Source: Tolypothrix bouteillei VB521301
GTDB taxonomy: Bacteria > Cyanobacteriota > Cyanobacteriia > Cyanobacteriales > Nostocaceae
Length of the DNA stretch: 64,000 nucleotides
Assembly (NCBI RefSeq): GCF_000760695.4
Contig: NZ_JHEG04000001.1
Location: 6,888,204 to 6,952,203 of the forward strand
Direction: 5' to 3'
Made by a program: the position numbers and the translations under genes. The notes beneath the pieces were generated by a model, which did not search any database, had not been told where the DNA came from, and worked only from the letters and a program-made list of their open reading frames with translations. Below are positions 1-8,988 of the stretch, one piece after another. Every line of letters starts with the position of its first letter. Positions within the stretch are counted from its first letter, which is position 1.

Positions 1-1913
1 TTCTGGTTGAGACAAGTATCTTGGTTGGAACGCTGGTACTTGGAAATTGTGTACTCTATTTCCAATCCTTTGGAACTGTTGTTGCTCTGGCGGTGACCGA
101 TCGCTGCCAGTTGAGAGGGATCGCTGACCCGCACCCGAATTTTATTGGCATCAACATAAACCACTTCACCATCAGTGCGGGAGACGATCACCATACCTGA
201 GTCTCTCGCGCCCTGAGCTTCCAAACCCGTTCCTACCAGCGGTCGTTCTGGTTTGAGCAATGGTACTGCTTGGCGTTGCATGTTCGATCCCATCAGAGCG
301 CGGTTTGCGTCATCGTGCTCTAGGAACGGAATCATACTCGTAGCAACCGACACAATCTGTACGGGGGAAACGGCTACGTAGTCTACTTGCTCTGGTGTGG
401 TGGAAGAAAATTCCTGACGGTAGCGTACCGTGACGGTGGGTCCTAGAATGTTGCCATTTTCATCAAGGGGGAGGTCACCTGCAGCCACCCTGAGATCGTC
501 TTCTTCATCGGCTGTCATGTATACCGCCGGCAGATCGAACCGTACCTTACCGTTCTCTACTCTTCGGAAAGGAGTTTCTAAGAAACCGTACAAGTTAACG
601 CGAGCATGGGTTGCCAAAGAACCAATCAAACCAGCGTTTGGACCTTCTGGCGTTTCCACCGGACAAATGCGTCCGTAGTGTGATGGGTGAATGTCTCGCA
701 CCGCAAAGCCCGCACGTTCGCGAGTCAAACCGCCAGGACCCAAGGCTGACAAACGCCGCTTGTGGGTCAGTTCCGCCAGAGGGTTGGTTTGATCCATGAA
801 CTGAGACAATTGCGAGGAGCCAAAGAATTCTTTAATGGCTGCTACTAAGGGTTTGGGGTTCACCAAAGAAGCGGGTGTCAGTGATTCTGCATCCGATACG
901 GTCATTCTTTCCCGAATAATCCTCTCCAAGCGGTTTAAACCCACCCGCACTTGGTTTTGCAGCAATTCGCCCACGCTTCTTACCCGACGGTTACCTAAAT
1001 GGTCGATATCATCGGTACTACCAATGTCAAACTCCAAGTTAATTAAGTAATCAACCGCCGCCAAAATATCTTGGGGTGTCAGAACGCGTATGGGTTCTGG
1101 GACTTGCAAACCCAATTTCTTATTGAGCTTGTAGCGTCCTACTCGACCCAGGTCATAGCGTTTGGCATCAAAAAAGCGCGAATCTAATAACTGTTGTCCC
1201 CCCAATACTGTGGGTGGTTCTCCGGGTCGGAGTTTGCGATACAACTCCATCAAGGCTTCTTCTTCTGAGAATTGCCCTTCTTTTTCAATGGTTTTTTGGA
1301 AGTACTCTGGGTGACGCAAGGCGTCAAAAATTTCGTTGTCTGATAATCCCAAAGCTTTGAGAAGGACCTGCGCTGACAGTTTGCGGGTTTTATCGATTCT
1401 TACCCACACCAAGTCATTACGGTCTGTTTCAAATTTCAGCCATGCGCCTCTATTGGGGATTAAGCTAGCTGAGTAGGTACGGCGACCGTTTTTATCAATT
1501 TCTGATTTGTAGTAAACCCCAGGGCTTCTGACTATCTGGTTTACAATGACTCGTTCGGCACCGTTAATAATGAAGGTACCTCTGTCTGTCATCAAAGGCA
1601 AATCTCCGATAAAGACTTCTTGCTCTTTGATTTCTCCGGTTTCTTTGTTAATCAAACGGGTTGGTACATACATTTGTACTGCGTAGGTACTATCCCGCCG
1701 TTTTGCTTCTTCAACACTGTACTTGGGCTCTTTGAGCTTGTAGTTATGACCTAAAAAGTGCAGCTCTAGTTTGCCTGTATAGTCTGTAATAGGACTAAAA
1801 GAGTTGAGTTCTTCTATCAACCCTTCTTCTAGAAACCAGCGAAAACTAGCTCGCTGAATTTCTATCAAGTCGGGTAGCATAAAGGCGGGTTCCATCATTG
1901 ATTCGTTAGTCAT
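1..1913 (-). CDS. rpoB: RNA polymerase beta subunit, N-terminal part (runs off left edge)
   Basis: This is the beta subunit of DNA-dependent RNA polymerase. The reverse complement opens with ATG at 1913 and reads [20 protein letters not shown], followed by the conserved beta-subunit segments [20 protein letters not shown] and, close to the window edge, [11 protein letters not shown]. About 637 codons are present, which is a little over half of a cyanobacterial RpoB; the rest, and normally rpoC1 and rpoC2, lie beyond base 1. tatD and rpsT lie upstream on the same strand, the order usual in cyanobacteria. The reading frame is intact over the visible part. Identity is certain; only the length is truncated by the window. 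Confidence 0.97.
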   Translation of the reverse strand, partial: MTNESMMEPAFMLPDLIEIQRASFRWFLEEGLIEELNSFSPITDYTGKLELHFLGHNYKLKEPKYSVEEAKRRDSTYAVQMYVPTRLINKETGEIKEQEVFIGDLPLMTDRGTFIINGAERVIVNQIVRSPGVYYKSEIDKNGRRTYSASLIPNRGAWLKFETDRNDLVWVRIDKTRKLSAQVLLKALGLSDNEIFDALRHPEYFQKTIEKEGQFSEEEALMELYRKLRPGEPPTVLGGQQLLDSRFFDAKRYDLGRVGRYKLNKKLGLQVPEPIRVLTPQDILAAVDYLINLEFDIGSTDDIDHLGNRRVRSVGELLQNQVRVGLNRLERIIRERMTVSDAESLTPASLVNPKPLVAAIKEFFGSSQLSQFMDQTNPLAELTHKRRLSALGPGGLTRERAGFAVRDIHPSHYGRICPVETPEGPNAGLIGSLATHARVNLYGFLETPFRRVENGKVRFDLPAVYMTADEEDDLRVAAGDLPLDENGNILGPTVTVRYRQEFSSTTPEQVDYVAVSPVQIVSVATSMIPFLEHDDANRALMGSNMQRQAVPLLKPERPLVGTGLEAQGARDSGMVIVSRTDGEVVYVDANKIRVRVSDPSQLAAIGHRQSNNSSKGLEIEYTISKYQRSNQDTCLNQ

Positions 1914-2618
1914 GCCTCTACCTTTGTCAACTAATTTTTACTTCAATTACGTGTGTGGGAACTTCTCCTCATACCACCTGCAACTCTTGTAGATGCGGGC
2001 AAATGGAGCAATTAGAGCCGGAAAGTCACAGTTTGGCAGGAGCGTATTTGCCCCTTTTGGGGAAAAGCTGCCAAATCAACGCCTGTGCTTATCTTCATTT
2101 CGACAAGATGAATAGTGTAAATTTTTTTAAGCTGTTTGGCTTTTCTCACTTCCCCCTCCAAAAAGCGCGTCTTTTTACTAAAGCCAAGTTTTTACGCTCC
2201 GGGTTTTTCCGAAACAGAATATCTTCAACAACAATGGGACAATGGCATTTAGTGCTCAGTAGATAAGAATCTACTGAGCCCGATTGCTATTGGTATAGCG
2301 TTGTTTTGGCGGGTGTCGAGCCCTGGGCAATTTTCATTTAACAATAGGTATTTCTATAGCCGCTTATTCAGAAAAAAGATAGGTTAGCCTTATCAGAAAG
2401 GGTTTGTCATTGAATCGGAGCATCCGCTTGTAGAGATATGAAGGATGGTAAGTGTGAATAATGAAGCAACTTGTGTAATTGTAATTGATTTGTTGCTTCT
2501 TTAATCATTATGACGCACGCAAAGTGATTTTGGAGGAATTAATATTAACACATTTTTTGCCCTCCGCTACTTTTGGCGTTGCCATTCTTCGTTGCGTTGT
2601 TCAAAGCCAAGGTAACCT
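1914..2618. other. Intergenic region between tatD and rpoB
   Basis: This 705-bp stretch carries the leader of rpoB. Open frames here (for example 1955-2266 on the plus strand) have no recognisable domain or ribosome binding site and look like chance. No RNA gene was recognised. The rpoB promoter must lie here or upstream of tatD, but I cannot single it out. Confidence 0.5.
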
Positions 2619-3404
2619 TTATAGTGTTAAGCCAAACAATTCACAGGCATTGCGGGTGGTTAGAGAGGCGATCTCTGAAAGTGTTTCCCCTCGTAATTTG
2701 GCGACTTGCTCCGCTACATACCGGACGTAAGCAGGCTCGTTGCGCCTTTCGCCCCGTTTGGGAACGGGAGCAAGGAAGGGACAATCTGTTTCCACTAGCA
2801 GGCGATCGCTCCTCACCATTGCGGCAGATTCCTGTATCTGTTTCGCGTTTTTGAAGGTAACCGTTCCACTAAAGCTAATGTAGAAACCCAAATCAAGAAA
2901 CCATTGCGTTTCTTCTGGGTTTCCACCCCAACAGTGCATGACTCCCCGAACACTATCTCCTTTAATGTTTTTCCATTTTTGCAGCACCTGTTTGAGTTCG
3001 GACGCTGCATCCCGACAGTGGACAATCACCGGCAATTTGAGTTCCGTTGCAATTTCCAACTGAGTCTCAAAAGCTATCAACTGTTGCTCGTAGTTCGTTG
3101 CCTTGTAAAAATCCAGCCCGGTTTCCCCAATCGCTACCACTTTGGAATCAGAACGAGCCCATGAGAAAATCTCAACGGATGTTTTCTCATTCCACTGTTC
3201 TGCATCTAGAGGATGCAATCCCACAGCATAACTGACCTCGGGAAAGCGATGAGCTATGGCTTGGATACCGGAGAACTCCGATGGCTCTACACACGAATGT
3301 ATCAGATGTACTACACCAGCTGCTTGCCATCGTTCGCGCACTGCTTCTATATCGGACTGAAAAACGTCAAAGTTAATGTGAACGTGGGTGTCAATCAGCT
3401 GCAT
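2619..3404 (-). CDS. tatD: TatD family metal-dependent hydrolase
   Basis: This is a TatD-type metal-dependent (deoxyribo)nuclease with a TIM-barrel amidohydrolase fold, 261 residues, cytosolic. The metal ligand motif THVH lies at the very N-terminus ([12 protein letters not shown]). Other family signatures are [35 protein letters not shown] and [12 protein letters not shown]. The open frame extends upstream to 3458, but the start at 3404 places the HxH motif where the family has it; the extra 18 residues (repetitive, [10 protein letters not shown]) come from a repeat-rich spacer. It lies between rpsT and rpoB on the same strand, a common cyanobacterial arrangement. The exact substrate cannot be told from sequence. 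Confidence 0.93.
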   Translation of the reverse strand: MQLIDTHVHINFDVFQSDIEAVRERWQAAGVVHLIHSCVEPSEFSGIQAIAHRFPEVSYAVGLHPLDAEQWNEKTSVEIFSWARSDSKVVAIGETGLDFYKATNYEQQLIAFETQLEIATELKLPVIVHCRDAASELKQVLQKWKNIKGDSVRGVMHCWGGNPEETQWFLDLGFYISFSGTVTFKNAKQIQESAAMVRSDRLLVETDCPFLAPVPKRGERRNEPAYVRYVAEQVAKLRGETLSEIASLTTRNACELFGLTL

Positions 3405-3424
3405 TGTTTGTCCTTTGTCATTTG

Positions 3425-3519
3425 TTCGATGTACGAGCGTCATTTGTACGAGTGTCATTTGTAAAGACTAATGACCTTTTGACCAATGACTCATGACTTC
3501 TTGACTTATGACCTCTTGA
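3425..3519. repeat. Degenerate tandem short repeats between rpsT and tatD
   Basis: The spacer is built from repeated variants of CATTTGTACGA, TGACTCATGACTT and TGACCTCTTGAC. It resembles the short tandemly repeated repetitive (STRR) sequences of filamentous cyanobacteria. It adds a spurious in-frame extension to tatD. Confidence 0.55.
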
Positions 3520-3825
3520 CTACTGTACAGCTGCTGCGGGTTGTGAGTTAGCTTTCAGCCTTTGCGCTAGTTTGGATTTTTTTCTCGCTCCATTGTTAGG
3601 ATGGAGAACACCACGCTTTACAGCTTTGTCTATTTTGCTGTAGGCTTCCGACATATGCTTGAGAACTTCTTGCTTCTGTTCCGCCGTCGGATTAGCTGCA
3701 TAGGTGTCAACAGCAGCAAAATATTTTTTCATCAGCGTCTTCACTGCTGATTTATAAGATTTATTACGCAGTCGGTTGCGTTCTGCGATTTTGGCACGCT
3801 TGAGAGCAGACTTTGTATTCGCCAC
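3520..3825 (-). CDS. rpsT: 30S ribosomal protein S20
   Basis: This is ribosomal protein S20, which binds 16S rRNA in the small subunit body. It is 101 residues, starting [20 protein letters not shown] and rich in Lys and Arg throughout, with the conserved [19 protein letters not shown] near the C-terminus. The start codon is GTG at 3825. The alanine-rich tail (SQPAAAVQ) is typical of cyanobacterial S20. It is the first gene of the rpsT-tatD-rpoB run on the minus strand. Length and motifs are normal. Confidence 0.97.
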   Translation of the reverse strand: MANTKSALKRAKIAERNRLRNKSYKSAVKTLMKKYFAAVDTYAANPTAEQKQEVLKHMSEAYSKIDKAVKRGVLHPNNGARKKSKLAQRLKANSQPAAAVQ

Positions 3826-4990
3826 AGTCAGTTCCAGAAAGAATATCTAAATATTTACACACACTACTAGGCTTACTAATATAGCATCTCCATTGCCAAT
3901 ATTGAGAACTAAATGAAAAATTTTTTAAAAAAACTTTTCATTTAACCTCCTCGGTTCTTGTAGGCTCTCAATCCCTGCCATTTTTGGGAGAGTTGTGGCT
4001 CTACTAGAAATTCCAATCGGAGAGCTAAATTTTGTAAGCCATCAACATTATGGCAAAGAGTCGCGCTAGAGCAAAATACTGACTCTAACTTTGGCAAACA
4101 CATTTGGAAGTAGGAACGGTAGTGCCCCGCTACTGAGCGGACATCTATATTATAACAACATATAAATAAGCAGTGCTTTAGTACTACTACAAATTGGTCG
4201 GAAAACCGTAAGCTTTATAGCTGTTGAGAGATTGAGGGCTTTAGACTGGCAGTCGAAGGTGTTCGTTGCAAGGTACGACAAATAATCCTATCTGGGGTGA
4301 GAGTTTAACCTGAGCAGTGTGCAGCTTTCTGGTTAGGGAGACAATATATTATAGATTCTTGCAAAATTTTATAGGGATTGGCAATCATGAACTTGGTGCA
4401 ATTATTTTGTATTAAAAATTACAACACCCTGTAGAGAAACTAAAAATCTAGTACACCACAGCGGAAATAACCATACCATTAAGTATTTGAGACAAAAGCT
4501 TCATCATTACATAAGAGTTTGGATCGCAACAACCATACCACCCGTCACTTGACCTGCGCTGGTGCAACCTCGTTCCCCCATGAACAGCACAGCTTTGAGA
4601 CAGCCCTCTTTAAAATTACTGTGTATATAACTGAAGGAGATGATTCTGCTGCACGCGCACGTCTAAGCGGAATTTATGAGCAGGGGGGAAAGAATCACAG
4701 ACTCATTGACCGATTAATTTCTACCCAACAAATTAACCTAGATGGGCTACTACGTTTTGTTTCGGGTTAGATAGATTTAACGTTGTTATGAAAATCGCGA
4801 TTTGGGAGAAGGTGCTGATACTTACTGCTTCCTCGTTCCCAAACTCTACCTGGGAATGCACTACAGGAGCCGGAGCCTCCCTACAATTCAGTCGAGGCTG
4901 AGCCTCAAGCGATGTATTCCCAGACACAAACAGGGAACAAGGTTTTCGGGCTGGCATTTTTGTCAATGAACACAGTACTTTCGAGCCGCA
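3826..4990. other. Long intergenic region upstream of rpsT
   Basis: About 1.2 kb without a confident gene. It must contain the rpsT promoter. One plus-strand frame at 4519-4770 (83 residues, ending LDGLLRFVSG) is open but has no recognisable domain and no clear ribosome binding site; I treat it as unproven. No tRNA or known small RNA was recognised. The right end holds a partial copy of the 3' end of the aldolase gene. Confidence 0.5.
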
Positions 4991-5053
4991 TCAACCAGCA
5001 ACGTTTTCGGGCTGGCATTTTTGTAAGTACTTCCGAGCCGCATCAACCAGCGC
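4941..5053. repeat. Direct duplication of the 3' end of the aldolase gene
   Basis: TTTTCGGGCTGGCATTTTTG occurs at about 4941 and again at about 5004. Each copy is followed, after a short variable piece, by CGAGCCGCATCAACCAGC. The inner copy is the true C-terminal coding end of the minus-strand aldolase gene. The outer copy lies just past its stop, so the last ~50 bp of the gene have been duplicated in tandem. Confidence 0.8.
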
Positions 5054-6064
5054 TGCAATATCCTCTTCTGTTGTACTAAAAGCAGTTACCAATCTTACTG
5101 TTTTGGAATCTTCACCATCCCAACGATAAAATTTAAAGCCATCCGCTAAAAGATTGACAATAACTTGCTCTGGCATTTGAACAAATATCTCATTGGCTTC
5201 CACAGGATGACAAAGAGTCATAATTTTTGACAGTGCTGTTAACTTTGCGGCTAAATCCTTTGCCATCTGATTGGCACGTGCAGCATTCCTCAACCACAAA
5301 TCATTTCTGATGTAAGCTTCTAACTGCACGGACAAAAACTGCATTTTAGAAAATAGATGTCCGCTACGCTTGCGACGGTAGCTAAAGCTATGAGCTAAAT
5401 CGCGATTGAAAAAGACAACGGCTTCTGCTGCCATGGCTCCATTTTTGGTTGCACCGAAGGACAACACATCAACTCCAGCACGCCAAGTTATATCTGCGGG
5501 AGTACATCCTAAGGTGACAACGGCGTTAGCAAAACGCGCACCGTCCATGTGAAGTGTCAACCCGCGAGAGTGCGCCACTTGAGCAATTTGCTCGACTTCT
5601 TGAATACTGTATACCGTACCGGCTTCACTTGCTTGAGACAAGCTGACAGCGGCAGGTTGAACGTGATGTACTACACCGATACCAGCACGAGCGATCGCAC
5701 TTGCTAAATCTTTGGGGTTTATTTTGCCATTTTCTCCTTGCAGGGTTAGTAATTTTGCTCCACTCGTAAAAAATTCAGGAGCACCGCACTCATCACAATG
5801 AATATGAGATTGATGGTGGCAGTAAATTGCTCCATAAGGTTCTGACATAACTGATAGAGCAAGTGCATTGGCAGCCGTACCTGTGGCTACAGGAAATACC
5901 AGTACCTCTGTCTCAAATAATTCGGAAAATAGATTATTTAAGTATAGAGTGCGATCGTCGTTACCATAAGGCATAGCAACTCCATGATTGCATTCCACGA
6001 GCGCTGCCATAATTTCTGGGGATACCCCGACAACATTATCACTACAAAAGTTCATGAGCGACAT
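4991..6064 (-). CDS. Threonine aldolase family PLP-dependent lyase
   Basis: This is a PLP-dependent fold-type I enzyme of the beta-eliminating lyase / low-specificity threonine aldolase family, 357 residues, cytosolic. The expected reaction is cleavage of L-threonine or allo-threonine to glycine and acetaldehyde. Visible signatures are CSDNVVGVSPEI at the N-terminus, PYGNDDRTLYLNNLFSELFE, the substrate-loop DECGAPEFF, the cofactor-binding HMDGARFANA (around residue 172) and SFGATKNGA, with the Schiff-base Lys at about 207. Start is ATG at 6064; a second ATG three codons later is equally plausible. The 3' end is duplicated just downstream. Close relatives can act on other beta-hydroxy amino acids, so the substrate is inferred. 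Confidence 0.9.
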   Translation of the reverse strand: MSLMNFCSDNVVGVSPEIMAALVECNHGVAMPYGNDDRTLYLNNLFSELFETEVLVFPVATGTAANALALSVMSEPYGAIYCHHQSHIHCDECGAPEFFTSGAKLLTLQGENGKINPKDLASAIARAGIGVVHHVQPAAVSLSQASEAGTVYSIQEVEQIAQVAHSRGLTLHMDGARFANAVVTLGCTPADITWRAGVDVLSFGATKNGAMAAEAVVFFNRDLAHSFSYRRKRSGHLFSKMQFLSVQLEAYIRNDLWLRNAARANQMAKDLAAKLTALSKIMTLCHPVEANEIFVQMPEQVIVNLLADGFKFYRWDGEDSKTVRLVTAFSTTEEDIAALVDAARKYLQKCQPENVAG

Positions 6065-6260
6065 AATGCAAACATATATTTCTCATGGTAGCTAAATTCC
6101 TATGTAACGACGGATCGTGCAGCGATCGCTAAAATCGACATATTCCTCTGCCTTACCGTCTATCTCATAAGTAAGGCGGTGCCTTCTGAGCGATTTCTCT
6201 CAGGAGGTAAACGGGGTATCAGATAATAGTCTTAGGAATCAACCTTGTTGAGATTGACTT

Positions 6261-6806
6261 ATGGCAGATGAAACAAATATTCCTTCTTTAAAGAGTTTGG
6301 AATATATTCCCTATATAGACGATTGCGGTCAACTACCCGAACAGTTGCAAGGCAAAATCGGAGTGTATGCAATTTACGACCGAGAACACGTGCTGCAATT
6401 TGTAGGATATTCCCGTGATGTTTATCTCAGTCTGAGACAGCATTTAGTCAGGCAACCCCAGAACTGCTATTGGGTAAAAGCCCAAACCATCGAACGTCCA
6501 AGTCGAACTCTGCTGGAAAATATCGAGAAGGCTTGGATCGCGGAAAATGGCTGTATCCCCTCGGGTAATACAGACAACAAGGAGAAATGGACGAATCCAA
6601 TTGATGTAAGAGCGGTTATGACGCCTGAAGAGAAAACTCATTATGAAAATCCTCTAAATGATGAGTTGACGCAAACTAAAATTATCAAAAATGTGGCACG
6701 GCGAGTAGAGGCTGAAATCTCAACCCTTCTAGAAGCACGTGGTTTGCAAGCACAAATTCGTTTTAATCCAAAGTTAAAAGAAGATGGTTTGCTGGATTTA
6801 AAATAA
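6261..6806 (+). CDS. GIY-YIG nuclease domain protein
   Basis: This 181-residue cytosolic protein has a GIY-YIG-type fold in its first half. The GIY strand is represented by GVYAIYD (around residue 33) and the YIG strand by FVGYSRD, followed by an Arg in SLRQHL and a Glu in NIEKAWIAENG, the spacing expected for the catalytic core. The C-terminal half is charged and predicted mostly helical. Proteins of this size with the domain near the N-terminus are widespread in cyanobacteria without a known role. It stands alone, convergent to nothing, between the aldolase and a repeat-rich stretch. Nuclease activity is inferred from the family only. Confidence 0.75.
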   Translation: MADETNIPSLKSLEYIPYIDDCGQLPEQLQGKIGVYAIYDREHVLQFVGYSRDVYLSLRQHLVRQPQNCYWVKAQTIERPSRTLLENIEKAWIAENGCIPSGNTDNKEKWTNPIDVRAVMTPEEKTHYENPLNDELTQTKIIKNVARRVEAEISTLLEARGLQAQIRFNPKLKEDGLLDLK

Positions 6807-6820
6807 GTTTGTTTTACATA

Positions 6821-7003
6821 TAAAAGTGTGGGGTTTCTCCCCCCATACCCTATCTAAAACTCTTTATTTTTATTATTAAATGGGTGTAATTTAATTGTAA
6901 AAGTGTGGGGTTTCTCCCCTCACTCCCTGTTTAAATCTCGTGACCCTTTCTCTTATTTTATAAGCCTTCCATCAGATATGGGGGTGTGGGGAGAAACCCC
7001 TTT
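6821..7003. repeat. Three copies of a GTGTGGGG/TTTCTCCCC repeat
   Basis: AAAAGTGTGGGGTTTCTCCCC occurs near 6823 and 6899, and a rearranged copy GGTGTGGGGAGAAACCCC lies at 6983-7000. Each can fold into a short G/C stem. They follow the GIY-YIG stop codon and may serve as terminators or be remnants of a dispersed intergenic repeat. Confidence 0.6.
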
Positions 7004-7369
7004 CTTTTATTGGTAACTCTTTCTTTTTTTCAACAAATTTCTTTTGGCATTTTGGCAACCAGACGAATTTTTAGGTTAGTATTGTGAGTGTTAATACGTT
7101 CTTGCACCAACAAACGCATCACACAAGGCTAGAAGCTCCTCTTTTTGGTTTGCGATCGGTTTTAATACTACTCCAGTGCCAACCGCTACGCCTTTGTGTT
7201 GTTCGTAACCCAGGTGATGAACCTGGGTTTTTTCTTTCTACATCAATAACTTTGTGGAAATTAACTAGCACCAATGACAATTTTTTGTTATAAATGTTCC
7301 TTCTTTCCTGTTCTCGTTTTTAACGAATGTAAATGTAAGTGAGAAATTTAGATACTCGGGTAGCATCGT

Positions 7370-7606
7370 ATGAATATGAGTGATGAACGCGGTAGTGGCA
7401 GACTCCACTGCAAAATTTTGGAATCAGCAACACAAAATTTCACAAATAAAATTGAGGCTGTAATATCTGCAACTGAGACTGTTCAACAGGCTCTAAGTGC
7501 TAGATTTACTGGCTTTTTGAATCAATTGACTTGTTTGACATCATCGATAGATATTTTGCAAATGTGGGTTGAGACCCCTCTGCCTTTCGCAAACATCTCG
7601 GTTTAG
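7370..7606 (+). CDS. Small ORF with a PatS-type DERGSGR motif
   Basis: An open frame of 78 codons begins MNMSDERGSGRLHC. The heptapeptide DERGSGR (bases 7382-7402) is identical to the last seven residues of PatS, the diffusible heterocyst inhibitor of Anabaena; HetN carries ERGSGR internally. Unlike PatS, which ends directly after RGSGR, this frame continues for 67 more residues with no recognisable domain. There is no strong Shine-Dalgarno sequence. The ORF is alone, about 4.7 kb upstream of hetC. It could be a PatS-like peptide with a lost stop codon, an internal-motif inhibitor like HetN, or coincidence. The motif is seen directly; function and even expression are inferred. Confidence 0.45.
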   Translation: MNMSDERGSGRLHCKILESATQNFTNKIEAVISATETVQQALSARFTGFLNQLTCLTSSIDILQMWVETPLPFANISV

Positions 7607-8626
7607 AATGGTGTTAATAAGTTAGCTGGAGCGACTGGATTTGCAGATTGCCATACATATATCATGTTTGCATTTCGTCAATCAATACTTAACTTTTGGT
7701 TGATTGAACCTTTCGAGTCATAGATAGTGACTCGTCACCGCCTTGGAAAAGCTCAAAATTCAAGACAATCCATTCAAAGATTCTATTTTGTAATTTTGAA
7801 ATTTGAATTTTGGACTTGACCGTAGAAGAATTTAAAGCCTAGAGACGAAATCGAAGTTTATTTCCAGCAGAGCTTTTATAAAAGCTATTGCAAGCTTTGA
7901 CTTCAAAGTTGTCTTTTGTTTCAGTTCTTCAGTTAGTTCATTTTTATTAACACTTTAGCAATTCAACTATAGTGTTTTACGTTAACTTAATGACTTCCAC
8001 GTAAAGTGTAAGCAAAATAACAAAAAGGTAGTCACCGAAAGGTCACACCTGTATGTTGATATCTGCCTTTTTTTCAGGTTTTATTTCAGCGAATTGCATC
8101 TCACCGTGAACTCAGGTTCTGCAACTCGAACTAGTTATTCCAATAACGTAAACTGGAATCTCTGCGTGTCAGGCGATTCGGCTTCAGCCGTTAAGCCTAC
8201 GGCTTATCGCTTTTTGACAATGTAGCGACACGAAATGCTTTCGTCTTACTGTTAGCGAAGGTGTGTATAGATGCGTTAACACAGACGTGCTTGTAGTGGG
8301 TCAACACTCCAGCAGGCAAGGCATAGGGAATAATTTTGTGTTTCGTACATGATGAGCTAAAGCTTGCTTGTCCGCAAAAACATACCATTTTGGATTTTAG
8401 ATTTTACCGAAAGCTGCTAGGAGAAGCCAGTACAGCAAACGGGTTTCCCATCGCAGGCGAGTGGTGAGTCCAGTCCTGTAGGAAGGTCTTTCTTCAAAAC
8501 AAACCAACAGACATGAGAAAACTTCACTAAGGCGAGATCTCATCCAACTATACGATTTCATTCTTTTTTCAAACTGGTGTAACAATTACCGTTTTTATTT
8601 AACGCAATCAATTAAGGAGGTTTAAA
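7607..8626. other. Intergenic region with no convincing gene
   Basis: About 1 kb. It contains short inverted and repeated pieces, such as CGGCTTCAGCCGTTAAGCC near 8178, and a dispersed repeat at 8440-8482 that recurs near 47187. Open frames on the minus strand (8197-8388, 8397-8585) lie over these repeats and are not credible genes. Confidence 0.5.
8440..8482. repeat. Dispersed repeat, copy 1
   Basis: The segment includes CGGGTTTCCC and GTGGTGAGTCCAGTCCT. The same words recur in the spacer 47187-47250, where the second word comes first. It belongs to a multicopy intergenic repeat of the genome rather than to a gene. Confidence 0.6.
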
Positions 8627-8821
8627 GTGTTGAATCGACAAACTAAAGGTTACCGCACAGCGCTAGCACCTTGGATCGTTATTCGTTTGGTTTCTCCCAC
8701 ACAACAAACTATTGTAGGTCGATTCCGCAGCCGCAGTGATGCTGACGGTCACTTGGCAGTCTTGCGTCGGCTCATGCCAGATGCTGAATTACAAGTGATT
8801 TTTGATATGGAACGAGATTAA
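8627..8821 (+). CDS. Small conserved hypothetical protein (64 aa)
   Basis: This short basic protein starts at a GTG or TTG-type region after a very good ribosome binding site (AAGGAGGTTTAAAG), the best evidence that it is translated. The sequence reads as a compact alpha/beta protein (WIVIRLVSPTQQTIVGRF, then SDADGHLAVLRRLMPDAELQVIFD). I recognise it as the kind of small hypothetical protein common in filamentous cyanobacteria but know no function. It precedes the GH116 gene by about 170 bp on the same strand and could share its transcript. No signal peptide or membrane segment is visible. Confidence 0.75.
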   Translation: MLNRQTKGYRTALAPWIVIRLVSPTQQTIVGRFRSRSDADGHLAVLRRLMPDAELQVIFDMERD

Positions 8822-8988
8822 TTGAATGCGTGGATTTTGGATGTGTGGATTTTAGATTAGTGATGAGTTATTAAGACTGCTTCCTTGTCTCCCTTGTTCT
8901 CCAAGTCTTCTTTGTCCCTCTGTCGGGCTATGTGCAGCGCAAAAACTTTTGTTTCACTCCCATGCACCAAACGCCGTATAATTGACCA

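Noticed and set aside
430..1050. Plus-strand frames over rpoB
   Set aside because: They lie antisense to the conserved rpoB coding sequence and have no domain of their own.
1955..2266. 103-codon frame upstream of rpoB
   Set aside because: No ribosome binding site or conserved feature; it occupies the rpoB leader on the opposite strand.
4519..4770. 83-codon frame upstream of rpsT on the plus strand
   Set aside because: No recognisable domain, no good ribosome binding site and no neighbours on its strand; possible but unsupported, so left as a note in the intergenic entry.
6821..7003. GTGTGGGGTTTCTCCCC repeats as HetR sites near the DERGSGR ORF
   Set aside because: They look like a HetR palindrome at first sight, but lack GGGGT-N3-ACCCC and occur in three copies directly after another gene, more like a terminator or dispersed repeat.
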